A stretch of DNA of 64,000 bases from Mangrovibacter yixingensis (GTDB lineage Bacteria; Pseudomonadota; Gammaproteobacteria; Enterobacterales; Enterobacteriaceae): the NCBI RefSeq assembly GCF_020523985.1, contig NZ_JAIVKM010000001.1, positions 868,001 through 932,000 of the forward strand. Direction: 5' to 3'. The notes beneath the pieces are model-generated. The model ran no database searches and was not told the origin of the DNA. It saw only the letters and a list, made by a program, of their open reading frames with translations. The position numbers and the translations under genes are program-made. Positions 25,934 through 35,126 of the stretch are shown in pieces (the stretch's first letter is position 1; every line of letters starts with the position of its first letter).

Positions 25934-27024
25934 CAGGCAACCTCCTGTTGAGTGGGAAGAATGGCTTTACGGCAAGTCATTAATGGCTGGATGTGTTTGC
26001 CAAAGTTTTCAATACCTGCCAGGAAATCATCAAAAGTCAGCAGTACACCTTCACAGCCAGGGACGCTCGCCACTTCATCAAGCAGCCGTGCAACGGTAGA
26101 CCATGAACCCACCAATGTGCCCATATTGATATTGACGGCAGAAGTCGGGTCGGCCATTTGGCGTACATTGGTATCGCTGCCAGAACGGGTATCTTTCTGG
26201 CTTTGTTCTGTAAGCCAGGACAAAGCGCCTTCGTCGGCACCGTCTTTGTAGTGTTCCCACTTGGCGCGGGCGGCTTCGTCTGTTTCATCGGCTATCACCA
26301 TAAACAACACGTAGGAGCCCACATCACGCCCGGCCTGTTCTGCCGCGGCTTTCATGCGAGCGGCGGTGGGGGCGAAGGCGGTGGGGGTGTTGACACCTTT
26401 CCCAAAACAGAAGTTGTAATCGGCGTATTGCGCTGAAAAAGCCATTCCGGCATCACTTTGCCCGGCGCAAATAACTTTGACGGGTTGTTCCGGGCGCGGG
26501 CTCAGGCGGCAGTCGTTCATGGTGAAAAATTCACCTTTGAAGTCGCTCTGGCCTTTACCCCATAAATCCCGAAGAACTTGTACGTACTCGGTCAGGTAGT
26601 CATAACGGCGGGAGAAGTATTCATCCCCTGGCCACATACCCATTTGTTCGTATTCGGGTTTTTGCCAGCCAGTGACCAGGTTTACCCCAAAACGCCCACC
26701 GGATATGGAATCCACAGTGGATGCCATGCGGGCGACAATCGCCGGGGGCAAGGTTAGCGTTGCGGCTGTTGCGTAAATCTGAATTTTTGACGTAACAGCC
26801 GCCAGGCCTGCCATCAGAGTGAATGATTCCAGGTTGTGATCCCAAAATTCAGTCTTACCACCAAAACCACGCAGCTTGATCATAGAAAGGGCAAAGTCAA
26901 AGTGGTAATGCTCAGCCTTTTGCACAATGGCCTTATTAAGCTCAAACGTTGGCATGTACTGTGGTGCATTGGTTGAAATCAGCCAGCCGTTGTTACCGAT
27001 AGGAATGAATACACCGATTTTCAT
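25933..27024 (-). CDS. rutA: Pyrimidine monooxygenase RutA
   Basis: A 363-residue flavin-dependent monooxygenase of the bacterial luciferase family. It opens the uracil or thymine ring between N3 and C4 using FMNH2 from RutF and oxygen. [17 protein letters not shown], the [38 protein letters not shown] block and [27 protein letters not shown] match E. coli RutA. The ATG at 27024 has GAGGT upstream. It is the first gene of a tightly overlapped operon; the sigma-54 promoter lies about 85 bases upstream. Confidence 0.96.
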   Translation of the reverse strand: MKIGVFIPIGNNGWLISTNAPQYMPTFELNKAIVQKAEHYHFDFALSMIKLRGFGGKTEFWDHNLESFTLMAGLAAVTSKIQIYATAATLTLPPAIVARMASTVDSISGGRFGVNLVTGWQKPEYEQMGMWPGDEYFSRRYDYLTEYVQVLRDLWGKGQSDFKGEFFTMNDCRLSPRPEQPVKVICAGQSDAGMAFSAQYADYNFCFGKGVNTPTAFAPTAARMKAAAEQAGRDVGSYVLFMVIADETDEAARAKWEHYKDGADEGALSWLTEQSQKDTRSGSDTNVRQMADPTSAVNINMGTLVGSWSTVARLLDEVASVPGCEGVLLTFDDFLAGIENFGKHIQPLMTCRKAILPTQQEVA

Positions 27025-27109
27025 CGCGGACCTCGCACGTCTTGGTTGAGTGAATGCATGGGCCTGGCATCCTGCCGGCATTTCCTGTCACCACGCTGTA
27101 GCTAAAATG

Positions 27110-27127
27110 TTGCAATTGTGATGCCAA
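27110..27127 (-). promoter_or_regulatory. Sigma-54 promoter of rutABCDEF
   Basis: The minus strand reads TTGGCATCACAATTGCAA, with the invariant GG and GC exactly 10 bases apart. The predicted start is near 27100, leaving a ~76-base leader before rutA. E. coli rutA is likewise transcribed by sigma-54 under nitrogen limitation. Confidence 0.88.
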
Positions 27128-27190
27128 AAATAAAAAGTATTTATTATTAAATAGTTAATAAATAACGTAAAAAAAGTAAGGTTAATAAAG

Positions 27191-27206
27191 TGGACTATTT
27201 GGTCAA
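27191..27206. promoter_or_regulatory. RutR operator
   Basis: TGGACTATTTGGTCAA fits the RutR palindrome TTGACCAnnTGGTCAA with two mismatches in the left arm. It lies in the rutA-rutR intergenic region upstream of the sigma-54 promoter. RutR leaves its sites when uracil or thymine binds. Confidence 0.75.
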
Positions 27207-27239
27207 AAATGGTGCACAAAAAAGCACCATCAGGGCGCA
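27200..27239. promoter_or_regulatory. Probable tandem NtrC enhancer sites
   Basis: AGCACCATCAGGGCGCA (27223-27239) matches NtrC TGCACC-N5-GGTGCA with two mismatches. TGGTCAAAAATGGTGCA (27200-27216) has a perfect right half and a weak left half. Their centres are 23 bases apart, near -108 and -131 from the predicted rutA start, typical enhancer positions. The second overlaps the RutR box. Confidence 0.6.
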
Positions 27240-27310
27240 CAAGCTTCAAGCTTGTCGAGTGGTGAGGCGGATTTTGTTATGCTGTCTGCATCCCTAAACG
27301 GAGAGTAAAT

Positions 27311-27949
27311 ATGGCCGGTGAAACGGTAAAAACAACAGGGCGGCGCTCCCGGGCGGTCGCTGCGAAAAAACAGGCAATTCTGGCCGCGGGGTTAGCTCTT
27401 TTTTCTCAATATGGTATTCATGGCACCAGCCTTGACCAGGTGGCAGAACAGGCCGGTGTTTCCAAGACGAATATGCTCTATTACTACCCGTCGAAAGAAG
27501 CGCTGTATGTCGCTGTGCTTAAAGAAATTTTGGAAATCTGGCTGGCACCTTTCAAGTCCTTTAGCGCTGACCAGGAGCCGTTGGTAGCAATAGGTGATTA
27601 CATTCGCCGAAAACTGGAGGTCTCCCGCGACCATCCCCAGGCATCCCGTTTGTTTTGCCTGGAAATGTTGCAGGGCGCACCGTTATTAATGGCCGAGTTG
27701 TCTGGTGATTTAAAACAACTGGTGGATGAAAAATCTGCGATTATTGCTGACTGGGTTGCCAATGGGAAACTGGCTCCCGTTGACCCACAGCACCTGGTTT
27801 TTATGATTTGGGCCACCACCCAGCACTATGCTGATTTTGCCACGCAAATAGAGGCGGTTACCGGAAAAAATCTCAGTGACCCGCAATTTTTCGCCGATAC
27901 CGTGGCAAGTGTGCAGCGCATAATCACCGACGGTATTCGGGTACGTTAA
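27311..27949 (+). CDS. rutR: HTH-type regulator RutR (TetR family)
   Basis: A 212-residue TetR-family repressor matching E. coli RutR: RSRAVAAKKQAILAAGLALFSQYGIHGTSLDQVAEQAGVSKTNMLYYYPSKEALY is the helix-turn-helix, followed by the ligand-binding domain (LEVSRDHPQASRLFCLEML). It regulates pyrimidine degradation and synthesis genes in response to uracil. It is divergent from rutA across 286 bases of shared control DNA. GGAGAG precedes the ATG. Confidence 0.95.
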   Translation: MAGETVKTTGRRSRAVAAKKQAILAAGLALFSQYGIHGTSLDQVAEQAGVSKTNMLYYYPSKEALYVAVLKEILEIWLAPFKSFSADQEPLVAIGDYIRRKLEVSRDHPQASRLFCLEMLQGAPLLMAELSGDLKQLVDEKSAIIADWVANGKLAPVDPQHLVFMIWATTQHYADFATQIEAVTGKNLSDPQFFADTVASVQRIITDGIRVR

Positions 27950-28295
27950 CGGCCTGGGGGCAGGTAAACCTGTGGTAACCGAGCTTACCAGGGAACTATT
28001 TCAGTATATAGTTTGCGCCATCTCCCCCGTTATACCGTGCCTGCAGTTCCCCTCCCGAAAAACCGTTGATTCAGCACAATTGTACTTCCTCTATTTCCCT
28101 ACTTCCCTTGCGTCTACTTGTTTTCCCACAGTTATTAATCATGTGGACTATCTTTAGTTTTATTACCAGGGGATAGCTGCAGACTGTGATGCATTGCCTA
28201 AAGTAACAGCAGTTAATGCCGATACTTCCAATACCTTTCGGTGCATCCCTCTTGAGCCGTAAATCCAGGTTGCAGCAATGGGTGAATGAAAACCG
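27950..28295. other. Gene-free 346-base stretch after rutR
   Basis: I see no gene, strong terminator or repeat. A 61-codon open frame at 27972-28157 has no homology I recognise and no ribosome-binding site. The region presumably carries the promoter of the downstream signalling gene. Confidence 0.4.
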
Positions 28296-30956
28296 ATGAT
28301 ACAGTCCGGGTTAAGGACGGTTTTGCTTCAAGACGAAAGGGCTGATGCCATGTACGAAAAAATACACAATGCCGGTACAAGTGGGCAGGGTGTTACGCCA
28401 GCATTGAGCCAGTTACAAGCGCTTGATGACGTACTTGCCATTGCTGAGTTCGATGGCAACGGATGCGTGCGCCAGGTGAATGAAAATTTGTTGAATCTGT
28501 TTGGCTACCAGTCAGAAGAAGTGGTAGGGCGCCATCATAGTGAGTTTTGCCTGCCTGATTTTGCTGACCACCCGCGCTACCTTGTACTGTGGCAGGATTT
28601 GATGCGCGGTATTTCGGGCTCAGGCCTGATTATTGCGTTGCACAAAACAGGACGTTTTATCTGGATTGATGTTACTTGGGTGCCTGTTGCTGATATAAGC
28701 GGGCAGATTACTGGCGTGCTGGCATTGGTTCGCCCGGCTAACGAACAGACCCGGCATGATTTTGAACAACCCGCGCTGATGTACCAACAATTCCAGGTCA
28801 CCGAAGTGATTCACACCGCCGTAATGGTGAGCGATGGTGCAGGCCATATTCGCTATGTCAGTAAAGGCTTCACACAGTTACTTGGCTGGGAACTTAACGG
28901 GCTTAATGGCGTAAGCTCGGTTGATTTGTTACTGAGCGAACTTGATGAACCTGCCCGCCAGGCGGTTATCCGCGAACTGAGTAGCGGAGAGCCACTGGAA
29001 GGTGAATACTTAATTGAAGATAAAAGCCATCACCAGCATTGGGTAAGATTGGTGTGTTACCCAATAGTCAATCCCCAGACCCGGCAAGTGTTGCACCAGG
29101 TGTGGATGGTATACAGCGTCACACACAGTAAAATCTACGAAGCACTGCAGCAACAGGTTCTGGAAGCGCTGGTTCAGGAGCGCCCGCTGGTGGATGTGCT
29201 TGAGCTGATTTGTAATGAAGTTGAGCGTATCGCCCCGGATATTACAGCCACCATTCTTGAGCTGGATAACCGGGGGCGGCTGTTTCCCCTGGCAGGCCCT
29301 GGCATGGCAAAATCCTACTCGCGCCAGCTTGAAGGGTTACAGATTGGCCCCAATGTAGGTTCCTGTGGCTCTGCCGCCTGGTTTAACCAGCCTGTGCTGG
29401 TTACTGACATAGCCACAGACCCTCGCTGGGACGCCTTTCGCGATTATATCTTGCCGCTGGGTTATATTGGCTGCTGGTCAACACCTGTGTGTAATAACCA
29501 GGGCAAAGTGATTGGCACCTTTGCGTTCTATTTCCGCCAGCCGTTAACGGAGCGCATCTCATTACTGCACCAGTATCTGATTGATGTCTCGACCCATTTA
29601 TGTTCACTGGCACTAACCCGTGAGCATGCGCGCCAGCGAATCAGCCAGTTGGCGTTTTACGACAGCCTGACTGGGCTACCAAACCGCAGCCTGTTACAGG
29701 CCAAACTGGACCAGGAAATTGAAGCAGCAGCATATCGCAACGAAGCGGTGGCTGTACTGTTTATTGACCTGGACCGTTTTAAACAGATTAATGACTCATA
29801 CAGCCACCAGTTAGGGGATGATGTCCTGGTACAGGTTGCGCAGCGCCTGCAATGTGCATTACGCGTAACGGATATTGCAGGCCGCCTTTCCGGGGATGAG
29901 TTTTTAGTGGTGATGCCACAGTGCGACAAAGACCAGGCGCAGGAAGCTGTATCCCGTTTACAGTCGGTACTCCATGAGCCGCTGGAGTTACCGGGAACGG
30001 CGTTGTCAGTAACGGCAACTATTGGTCTTGCTATGTATCCTAACGATGGCAAAACAGTGGATGAGCTGATTCAGCATGCTGACCTGGCGATGTCTCAGGC
30101 CAAAAGTTGTGGTCGTGGGCAGTGGGCATTTTTCAGTAATGATATGGGCCAGACAGCACAGGAGCGCATGAAGCTCGAAAGTGCTTTGCGCCGGGCGGTG
30201 AAACAGAGTGAGTTGCAGCTCTATTACCAGCCCCAAATTACACTGCGTGATAACAGCATTTATGGCGTTGAAGCGCTGGCCCGTTGGATCCATCCTGAAT
30301 TTGGCATGGTGCCGCCTTCGCGTTTTATTCCCCTGGCTCAGGAGTGTGGGTTGATTGCTGAGTTAGGTATCTGGGCGATGGATACAGCCTGTGAACAACT
30401 TGCCGCCTGGCAGGCTCAGGGCATTCCCGTACCGGCGGTGTCGGTTAATCTTTCTTCCACCAGTTTTCATGACCTGTCATTACCAGTTACTGTGGCAAAG
30501 ATCCTCGAAAAGCATGGGCTGGAGCCCCATCACCTTACACTGGAATTGACGGAAAGTGTTTTGCTGGACAGTAACGTGAATACGGTGACATGCCTGAATG
30601 AAGTCAACGCGCTGGGCGTCCGTCTATCGATGGATGATTTTGGTACGGGTTACTCCAGCCTGAGTTATTTGCGCCGGTTACCGTTCAGTGAGCTGAAACT
30701 GGATCGCAGCTTTGTGGCAGATCTTGAAAACGATGAGATAGCCTGCTCCCTCAGTAAAGCAATTATGGGCATTGGGGAAAGCCTGAGGCTGATTGTGGTC
30801 GCTGAAGGTGTGGAAACCTGCGAGCAATTTAACCGTTTGCGTGACCAGGGCTACCCGGTAGTACAGGGGTATTTGCTTGCCCGGCCAATGACACCACAAG
30901 CACTACTAGCCTGGCTGGATGAGCGCCAGATGATAGCCAGTATACAGGGCAATTAA
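28296..30956 (+). CDS. PAS-PAS-GAF-GGDEF-EAL cyclic-di-GMP phosphodiesterase/diguanylate cyclase
   Basis: An 886-residue cytoplasmic sensor with no membrane segment. PAS1 (~45-150) has the VVGRHHSEFCLPDF motif common in Aer/BdlA-like PAS domains. PAS2 (~165-280), a GAF domain (~290-440, GLQIGPNVGSCGSAAW) and GGDEF (~450-610) with RLSGDEF as the signature follow. EAL (~625-875) carries EALAR, LELTES, DDFGTGYSS, KLDRSFV and EGVET, so the phosphodiesterase looks active. SGDEF instead of GGDEF may still cyclise or act as a GTP sensor. The layout resembles E. coli DosP with an extra intact GAF; heme binding cannot be judged. A start at Met19 (28350) is possible. Confidence 0.88.
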   Translation: MIQSGLRTVLLQDERADAMYEKIHNAGTSGQGVTPALSQLQALDDVLAIAEFDGNGCVRQVNENLLNLFGYQSEEVVGRHHSEFCLPDFADHPRYLVLWQDLMRGISGSGLIIALHKTGRFIWIDVTWVPVADISGQITGVLALVRPANEQTRHDFEQPALMYQQFQVTEVIHTAVMVSDGAGHIRYVSKGFTQLLGWELNGLNGVSSVDLLLSELDEPARQAVIRELSSGEPLEGEYLIEDKSHHQHWVRLVCYPIVNPQTRQVLHQVWMVYSVTHSKIYEALQQQVLEALVQERPLVDVLELICNEVERIAPDITATILELDNRGRLFPLAGPGMAKSYSRQLEGLQIGPNVGSCGSAAWFNQPVLVTDIATDPRWDAFRDYILPLGYIGCWSTPVCNNQGKVIGTFAFYFRQPLTERISLLHQYLIDVSTHLCSLALTREHARQRISQLAFYDSLTGLPNRSLLQAKLDQEIEAAAYRNEAVAVLFIDLDRFKQINDSYSHQLGDDVLVQVAQRLQCALRVTDIAGRLSGDEFLVVMPQCDKDQAQEAVSRLQSVLHEPLELPGTALSVTATIGLAMYPNDGKTVDELIQHADLAMSQAKSCGRGQWAFFSNDMGQTAQERMKLESALRRAVKQSELQLYYQPQITLRDNSIYGVEALARWIHPEFGMVPPSRFIPLAQECGLIAELGIWAMDTACEQLAAWQAQGIPVPAVSVNLSSTSFHDLSLPVTVAKILEKHGLEPHHLTLELTESVLLDSNVNTVTCLNEVNALGVRLSMDDFGTGYSSLSYLRRLPFSELKLDRSFVADLENDEIACSLSKAIMGIGESLRLIVVAEGVETCEQFNRLRDQGYPVVQGYLLARPMTPQALLAWLDERQMIASIQGN

Positions 30957-30997
30957 TCTTTGCCCGTATCGGGCGCTTGCACGCGCTGAAAGAGATA

Positions 30998-31023
30998 AAG
31001 AGAGCCTGGTGACAGGCTCTCTT
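30998..31023. terminator. Hairpin between the EAL gene and the chemoreceptor gene
   Basis: A perfect 11-base-pair stem AAGAGAGCCTG/CAGGCTCTCTT with a GTGA loop lies between convergent stops. T-rich sequence follows on the minus side (TATCTCTTT). Confidence 0.65.
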
Positions 31024-31083
31024 GCTATTAAAAATGCGGTAACGCTAACAGGAAATGGCACCATCCTGTGCCATTCGGGCAGA

Positions 31084-33084
31084 TTATACGGGTGCTGGCA
31101 GGGCAGATACCTGCACTGGCCTCATCTGAACCTCGGGTGTTTCCAGTTCCTGCTCACTAACACGGAATACCGCTATTTCGCTGGCGAGTTCCTGCGCTTC
31201 CTGGCGTAATAGCGTGGTGTTATGGGCTGTCTGGTTAATCGTGGCAAGGTTTTCTGCTACGGTTTGCTCCATTTGGCTTACCGCCCGGGTGACTTCATCA
31301 ATCCCTTTGCTTTGCTCATCTCCGGCCACACGAATTTCCGCCATGATATTTTTTACCTGTTCCACATCATTGACTAACTGAGCCAACTGCTTCCCGGCAT
31401 TGTCGATAAACTGGCTTCCGGCTAAAACATGGTTGTTTGAATCGTCAATCAGCGCTTTTATTTCATGAGATGCAGTGGCACTGCGTTGTGCCAGTAACCG
31501 CACTTCTCCCGCGACAACGGCAAACCCCCGGCCTTGTTCACCCGCGCGGGCGGCTTCCACTGAAGCATTTAGTGCCAGGATATTGGTCTGGAAGGTGATG
31601 TCATCAATAACACGCAAGATTTCGCCAACTCTGCCGGATGCCTGGCGGATGTTATTCATGGAACTGATAACCTGCTTCATTACCTGGTCATTTTGTTGCG
31701 CAGTACCCGCTGTTTTTTCGGCCAGTTGGTCGGCAACACGCACGTTGTCGGCATTCTGTCGCACAGTAGCATTGAGTTGCTCCATTGCCGCGGCGCTTTG
31801 CTCCAGTGCGGCTGCCTGGCCTGCGATTTTATCCGCCAGCCCACTGTTGTTGTCTGCCAGAGCAGCAGCCCCCTCTGCGACAATTTCGCTGGTGCTTTGG
31901 GCGCTACGCACCACACTGGCGATTTTATCGGCAAACTGGTTAAAGGCATGGGCAATACCCGCTAACTCATCTTCGCCGTTGTCGTCCAGACGCCGGGTAA
32001 GGTCACCATCGCCGTGGGCAATTTCGTGCAGTGCCTGTTGTGTGGCATTCAGTCTGCGTGTCATGGTTTTACTGATTACCCAGAAACCCAGCATCAGCAC
32101 AGCCAGAACGGGAACCAGAATAAACAAAATACCGTGGGTAATGGTTGCGGCCAGGCCCGATACCCTGGCATCAGGGGTAACCAGGCCAATAACCCAGCCA
32201 GTGCTCTTCATGTGAAACAGGCTGACCTGCGTATGTTCCCCCAGTAACGGGTCTTTCAGGTTGCCCACGGCGGTAACACTGGTGTCATCGTGAAACTGGT
32301 TAACTGCATTATTTACCGGTGTGAGCCAGGGGTGTTTTTCTGCCAGTTGTGCCAACGACATCAACTGTTTTTCATGGGCAACTGGCGAAAAAATAATTTG
32401 TTTGGTGGCGTCCAGAACAAAAGTATAGCCGCCGGTAACTGTTCCGCTTTTTTGCAGGTAAGCGCCGAGATTATCAAGCTGGACATCAATGGTGGCGACC
32501 CCGGCAAACTGGCCTGCTGCATTATGGTAAGGCACGCTGCAGGTCACCATATTCACACCAGAGACCGGGTCCTGGTAAACTTCAGACCAGGTGCACTGGT
32601 TACCTGGCGCATTTTTCACTGCGGTGTACCAGCTTTCGTTATGGTAATCCGCAGTAGACGGGTCGTTATAGCCATTAGAAAAGGTCAACTTACCGTCATT
32701 TCCTCGTGCCCAGAAAAAGCTGTGCCGGGCTTCACCCTCGCTGAAGGCATTCGGCTCAGGCCAGATACCGCCGCCCGCTATGGTGTTGTTTTGCTGGGCA
32801 TCAATCATACCTGGCAGAACGTCTTTATAGAGGGCGTCCTGGTGAGGAAGTTGTTCCGCCAGGCGGGCCATACTGATGGCCTGGCCTTCAATTTTTTTCA
32901 GTTGCTGGTCAATATTGGCAGACAGGTTATTTCCCGCCTGGAGAATCAGTTGGTTGCTGGCATCAATGATTCGCGGCCGGGCGAACCACTGCATGGTGAA
33001 ATACACAATCAGCACTGTGACGGCCAGAATAATGACGCCACCGGAAAGCAACTTTCCGGATAAACGCGCCGGAATGAATCGCAT
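31084..33084 (-). CDS. Methyl-accepting chemotaxis protein with double-Cache sensor
   Basis: A 666-residue chemoreceptor. TM1 is about residues 12-34, followed by a periplasmic dCache domain (~36-310) with WYTAVKNAPG, WSEVYQDPVSGVNMVTCSVP and GVATIDVQLD. TM2 is ~315-342 and a HAMP ~340-395. The signalling domain has the hairpin tip EILRVIDDITFQTNILALNASVEAARAGEQGRGFAVVAGEVR near 505-545. The ligand is probably an amino acid or other small molecule, but is unknown. The C-terminus (SALPAPV) lacks the NWETF-type CheR-binding pentapeptide, so it would depend on other receptors for efficient methylation. AAGGAG precedes the ATG. Confidence 0.94.
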   Translation of the reverse strand: MRFIPARLSGKLLSGGVIILAVTVLIVYFTMQWFARPRIIDASNQLILQAGNNLSANIDQQLKKIEGQAISMARLAEQLPHQDALYKDVLPGMIDAQQNNTIAGGGIWPEPNAFSEGEARHSFFWARGNDGKLTFSNGYNDPSTADYHNESWYTAVKNAPGNQCTWSEVYQDPVSGVNMVTCSVPYHNAAGQFAGVATIDVQLDNLGAYLQKSGTVTGGYTFVLDATKQIIFSPVAHEKQLMSLAQLAEKHPWLTPVNNAVNQFHDDTSVTAVGNLKDPLLGEHTQVSLFHMKSTGWVIGLVTPDARVSGLAATITHGILFILVPVLAVLMLGFWVISKTMTRRLNATQQALHEIAHGDGDLTRRLDDNGEDELAGIAHAFNQFADKIASVVRSAQSTSEIVAEGAAALADNNSGLADKIAGQAAALEQSAAAMEQLNATVRQNADNVRVADQLAEKTAGTAQQNDQVMKQVISSMNNIRQASGRVGEILRVIDDITFQTNILALNASVEAARAGEQGRGFAVVAGEVRLLAQRSATASHEIKALIDDSNNHVLAGSQFIDNAGKQLAQLVNDVEQVKNIMAEIRVAGDEQSKGIDEVTRAVSQMEQTVAENLATINQTAHNTTLLRQEAQELASEIAVFRVSEQELETPEVQMRPVQVSALPAPV

Positions 33085-33336
33085 ACAGACTCCTTAACAC
33101 TTAAATAGAATACTTGCGCACAGCGGCCAGGGGACAGAAACGTCTAATGCGCTTCTGTTCCGGTGGGAGCCAGAAAGTTAAGCAGGGTAGTGATGCAGGT
33201 TTTTTTTATTGAATCCTGAAAGAGCTATCGGCAATGGCGTGATAAACCTGAGGGTAATAGGGGTGTTATAAGTATTTACTATGGAAGTTGTTCAGGTTGT
33301 GTGGGTAGCGGGCGGTTTCTTGCCCGGAAAGTACCG

Positions 33337-33376
33337 GGCTTATGGGTTGAGTAATAGGCTTATGAGTTTAGTAATA
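33337..33376. repeat. Two tandem copies of a 20-base unit
   Basis: GGCTTATGGGTTGAGTAATA (33337-33356) is followed directly by GGCTTATGAGTTTAGTAATA (33357-33376), with two differences. The second copy contains the TAA stop codon of the adjacent membrane protein gene; in the first copy that position reads CAA on the same strand. Confidence 0.85.
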
Positions 33377-34795
33377 ATAGCATTTGAGCTGCCTGAATAA
33401 TGCGTTTTGGTACCGGAACTCGTTGAATACAATTATCGCCAATATGATGAGATAGAACACTAATATACTTGAAATCAAGTAATCCGACATATTTCCCTCC
33501 CCGGCTCCGGTTAAAAAGATGGCGCTAAATAAGTTACTGGCGAAAATGGTACATAACCCCATTGAAAGCGAGGCGAACAGGGTATATTTAAAGCTTTGAG
33601 CTTCCCGTGTCTCATAGTCAGTTTCATGGTAAGGCACATAGCTGCTCAGGTGGGTGATATTGATTTCACTGAGTGAAGGTGCTGCCGCCAGTAGCTGCCC
33701 TTGCTGGCCATGGCGAACCGCACTGGCGGCCCATTCCAACATAAGCCAGAGGTAACCCGTACTCCATTGGTCAGTAGGTTGCAGGGTATGCCACTTTTGG
33801 CTGCTGGCAGGAAACCCTGCGGCATTTATTGCCTCCTCCAGTAAATATTTCCCTTCTCCGCTGATGTTGGTGCGCCACAGGTGGCGTAACTTAGCACTGG
33901 GTACACGTTCTGTGGCAAACAGTATTTGTACTGTTTCTGTTAACGTATTTAATGGGCTGGTGACACTGCTAAAGTACCAGACCGGGACATGCTGTGATGC
34001 CACTTTCTCATTCCAGCAGAACAAAAAAGCTGTGCCGTGCTCACAAAATTCATCTTCTGGTTTCGTGTGTAGCTCGAGCGAAACCAGCAACCTGAACCCT
34101 GTGAAACCCTTTGCTATCCACTCATCCAGCATACTTCTGTCGGGGGTGGTCGCCTGGGTGTGGACAGCAACATCATTAAATTGTGGGTAATATTGCCTGA
34201 ACAGTGTGACAGCATCCTGAAATACCTGATCATTGCCATGGCGGATAAATAACCATATTTCACTCAGCGCTTCCGGATTTTTCAATGCAGAAAAGGACAG
34301 TTTGCTCAGGAGTAATGACAAGGCCTGTTGGGTACGGCTAAGGCCATTATGTTCATCCGGCGTGATAGGCAATTTACGGGGAATATCTTTACTGGCAGGC
34401 ATTTCTCCTTCCAGATTAAGTATTTTTAGTGTTGCATTATCTACCGGGAAGAGCGAAGCGTGCTCAGCGATTTGTATCGCCTCAGATGTTTTGTTTTTCC
34501 ACCATATAAGATGCTGACCATAAAGCGAGTCACGGTTCCAGTGCCGTAGTTTTCTGAATAAATAGGCACAGAGAAACAGGCTTATAACCAGAGCCCCAGA
34601 AAAAAACGGGAGTAGTACGGTTTGTTGCAACAACCTGGATAATGTAAGTGTTGTTTCATCCAGTGTTGTTAAACCGAGTACCAGCACAACGATAGTGGTG
34701 CACAGTACCGTAATCCAGGCTGTTTTGTGAGGGAAATGAAGCGTATTCGCACTGGGATAAGGGTTTTTTGGTAAGGGATGACGTAAGTATATCAT
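33368..34795 (-). CDS. Membrane protein of the vgrG-tle3 module, function unknown
   Basis: A 475-residue protein with two N-terminal membrane segments (~27-48 and ~60-82, LPFFSGALVISLFLCAYLF). A long soluble middle (~90-400) follows, then two C-terminal segments (~408-432, ~440-465). I do not recognise a family with certainty. The ATG follows the PAAR stop with no gap and the gene is last in the vgrG-tle3-tli3-PAAR unit. By position it could resemble Tla3, the P. aeruginosa adaptor for Tle3 (DUF2875), but topology differs as far as I recall. A second immunity protein or effector-handling protein is equally possible. Confidence 0.75.
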   Translation of the reverse strand: MIYLRHPLPKNPYPSANTLHFPHKTAWITVLCTTIVVLVLGLTTLDETTLTLSRLLQQTVLLPFFSGALVISLFLCAYLFRKLRHWNRDSLYGQHLIWWKNKTSEAIQIAEHASLFPVDNATLKILNLEGEMPASKDIPRKLPITPDEHNGLSRTQQALSLLLSKLSFSALKNPEALSEIWLFIRHGNDQVFQDAVTLFRQYYPQFNDVAVHTQATTPDRSMLDEWIAKGFTGFRLLVSLELHTKPEDEFCEHGTAFLFCWNEKVASQHVPVWYFSSVTSPLNTLTETVQILFATERVPSAKLRHLWRTNISGEGKYLLEEAINAAGFPASSQKWHTLQPTDQWSTGYLWLMLEWAASAVRHGQQGQLLAAAPSLSEINITHLSSYVPYHETDYETREAQSFKYTLFASLSMGLCTIFASNLFSAIFLTGAGEGNMSDYLISSILVFYLIILAIIVFNEFRYQNALFRQLKCYYY

Positions 34796-35056
34796 TCAGC
34801 ATACCCCGGCATCGGGTAAGGAAGAGATGAGTGAACAACCACATTGTGTATGGCATTGTTCAACGGCTACAGGGCGACTATTCATCAGCCATCCAGGGGA
34901 GCCTTCTGTAACAATGGTTGGGCCGTGAATGGCACACAACGCCTGATCGCCCGCCAGCACAATAGGTATTCCGCCAAAGAGTGCACCGCTGGCTTGCGTA
35001 ACGGAGCCACCTCTGCTGAGTTTATCGCCCAGGCGAATAACACGTTGTCGAATCAT
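34796..35056 (-). CDS. PAAR-domain spike-tip protein
   Basis: An 86-residue PAAR protein that would cap the VgrG spike of a type VI secretion system. GDKLSRGGSVTQASGALFGGIPIVLAGDQALC and the C-terminal CHTQCGCSLIS are typical of small PAAR proteins, with Cys/His for the metal at the tip. It has no C-terminal effector extension. It lies 70 bases after tli3 and abuts the membrane protein gene. Confidence 0.9.
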   Translation of the reverse strand: MIRQRVIRLGDKLSRGGSVTQASGALFGGIPIVLAGDQALCAIHGPTIVTEGSPGWLMNSRPVAVEQCHTQCGCSLISSLPDAGVC

Positions 35057-35126
35057 CTGAAAATCCTTTTATATGAGTGATGGTTAATGGTCTGAAAGAA
35101 AAAATTTTATTGCCAGGTATGAGCTA

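Noticed and set aside
27972-28157. 61-codon frame after rutR
   Set aside because: No ribosome-binding site, no recognisable similarity; likely chance in an intergenic region.
31475-32215. 246-codon plus-strand frame within the chemoreceptor gene
   Set aside because: Repetitive Ala/Ser-rich translation arising from antisense of the coiled-coil signalling domain; not an independent gene.
32290-33063. 257-codon plus-strand frame within the chemoreceptor gene
   Set aside because: Antisense to the dCache sensor coding sequence, without initiation signals or family similarity.
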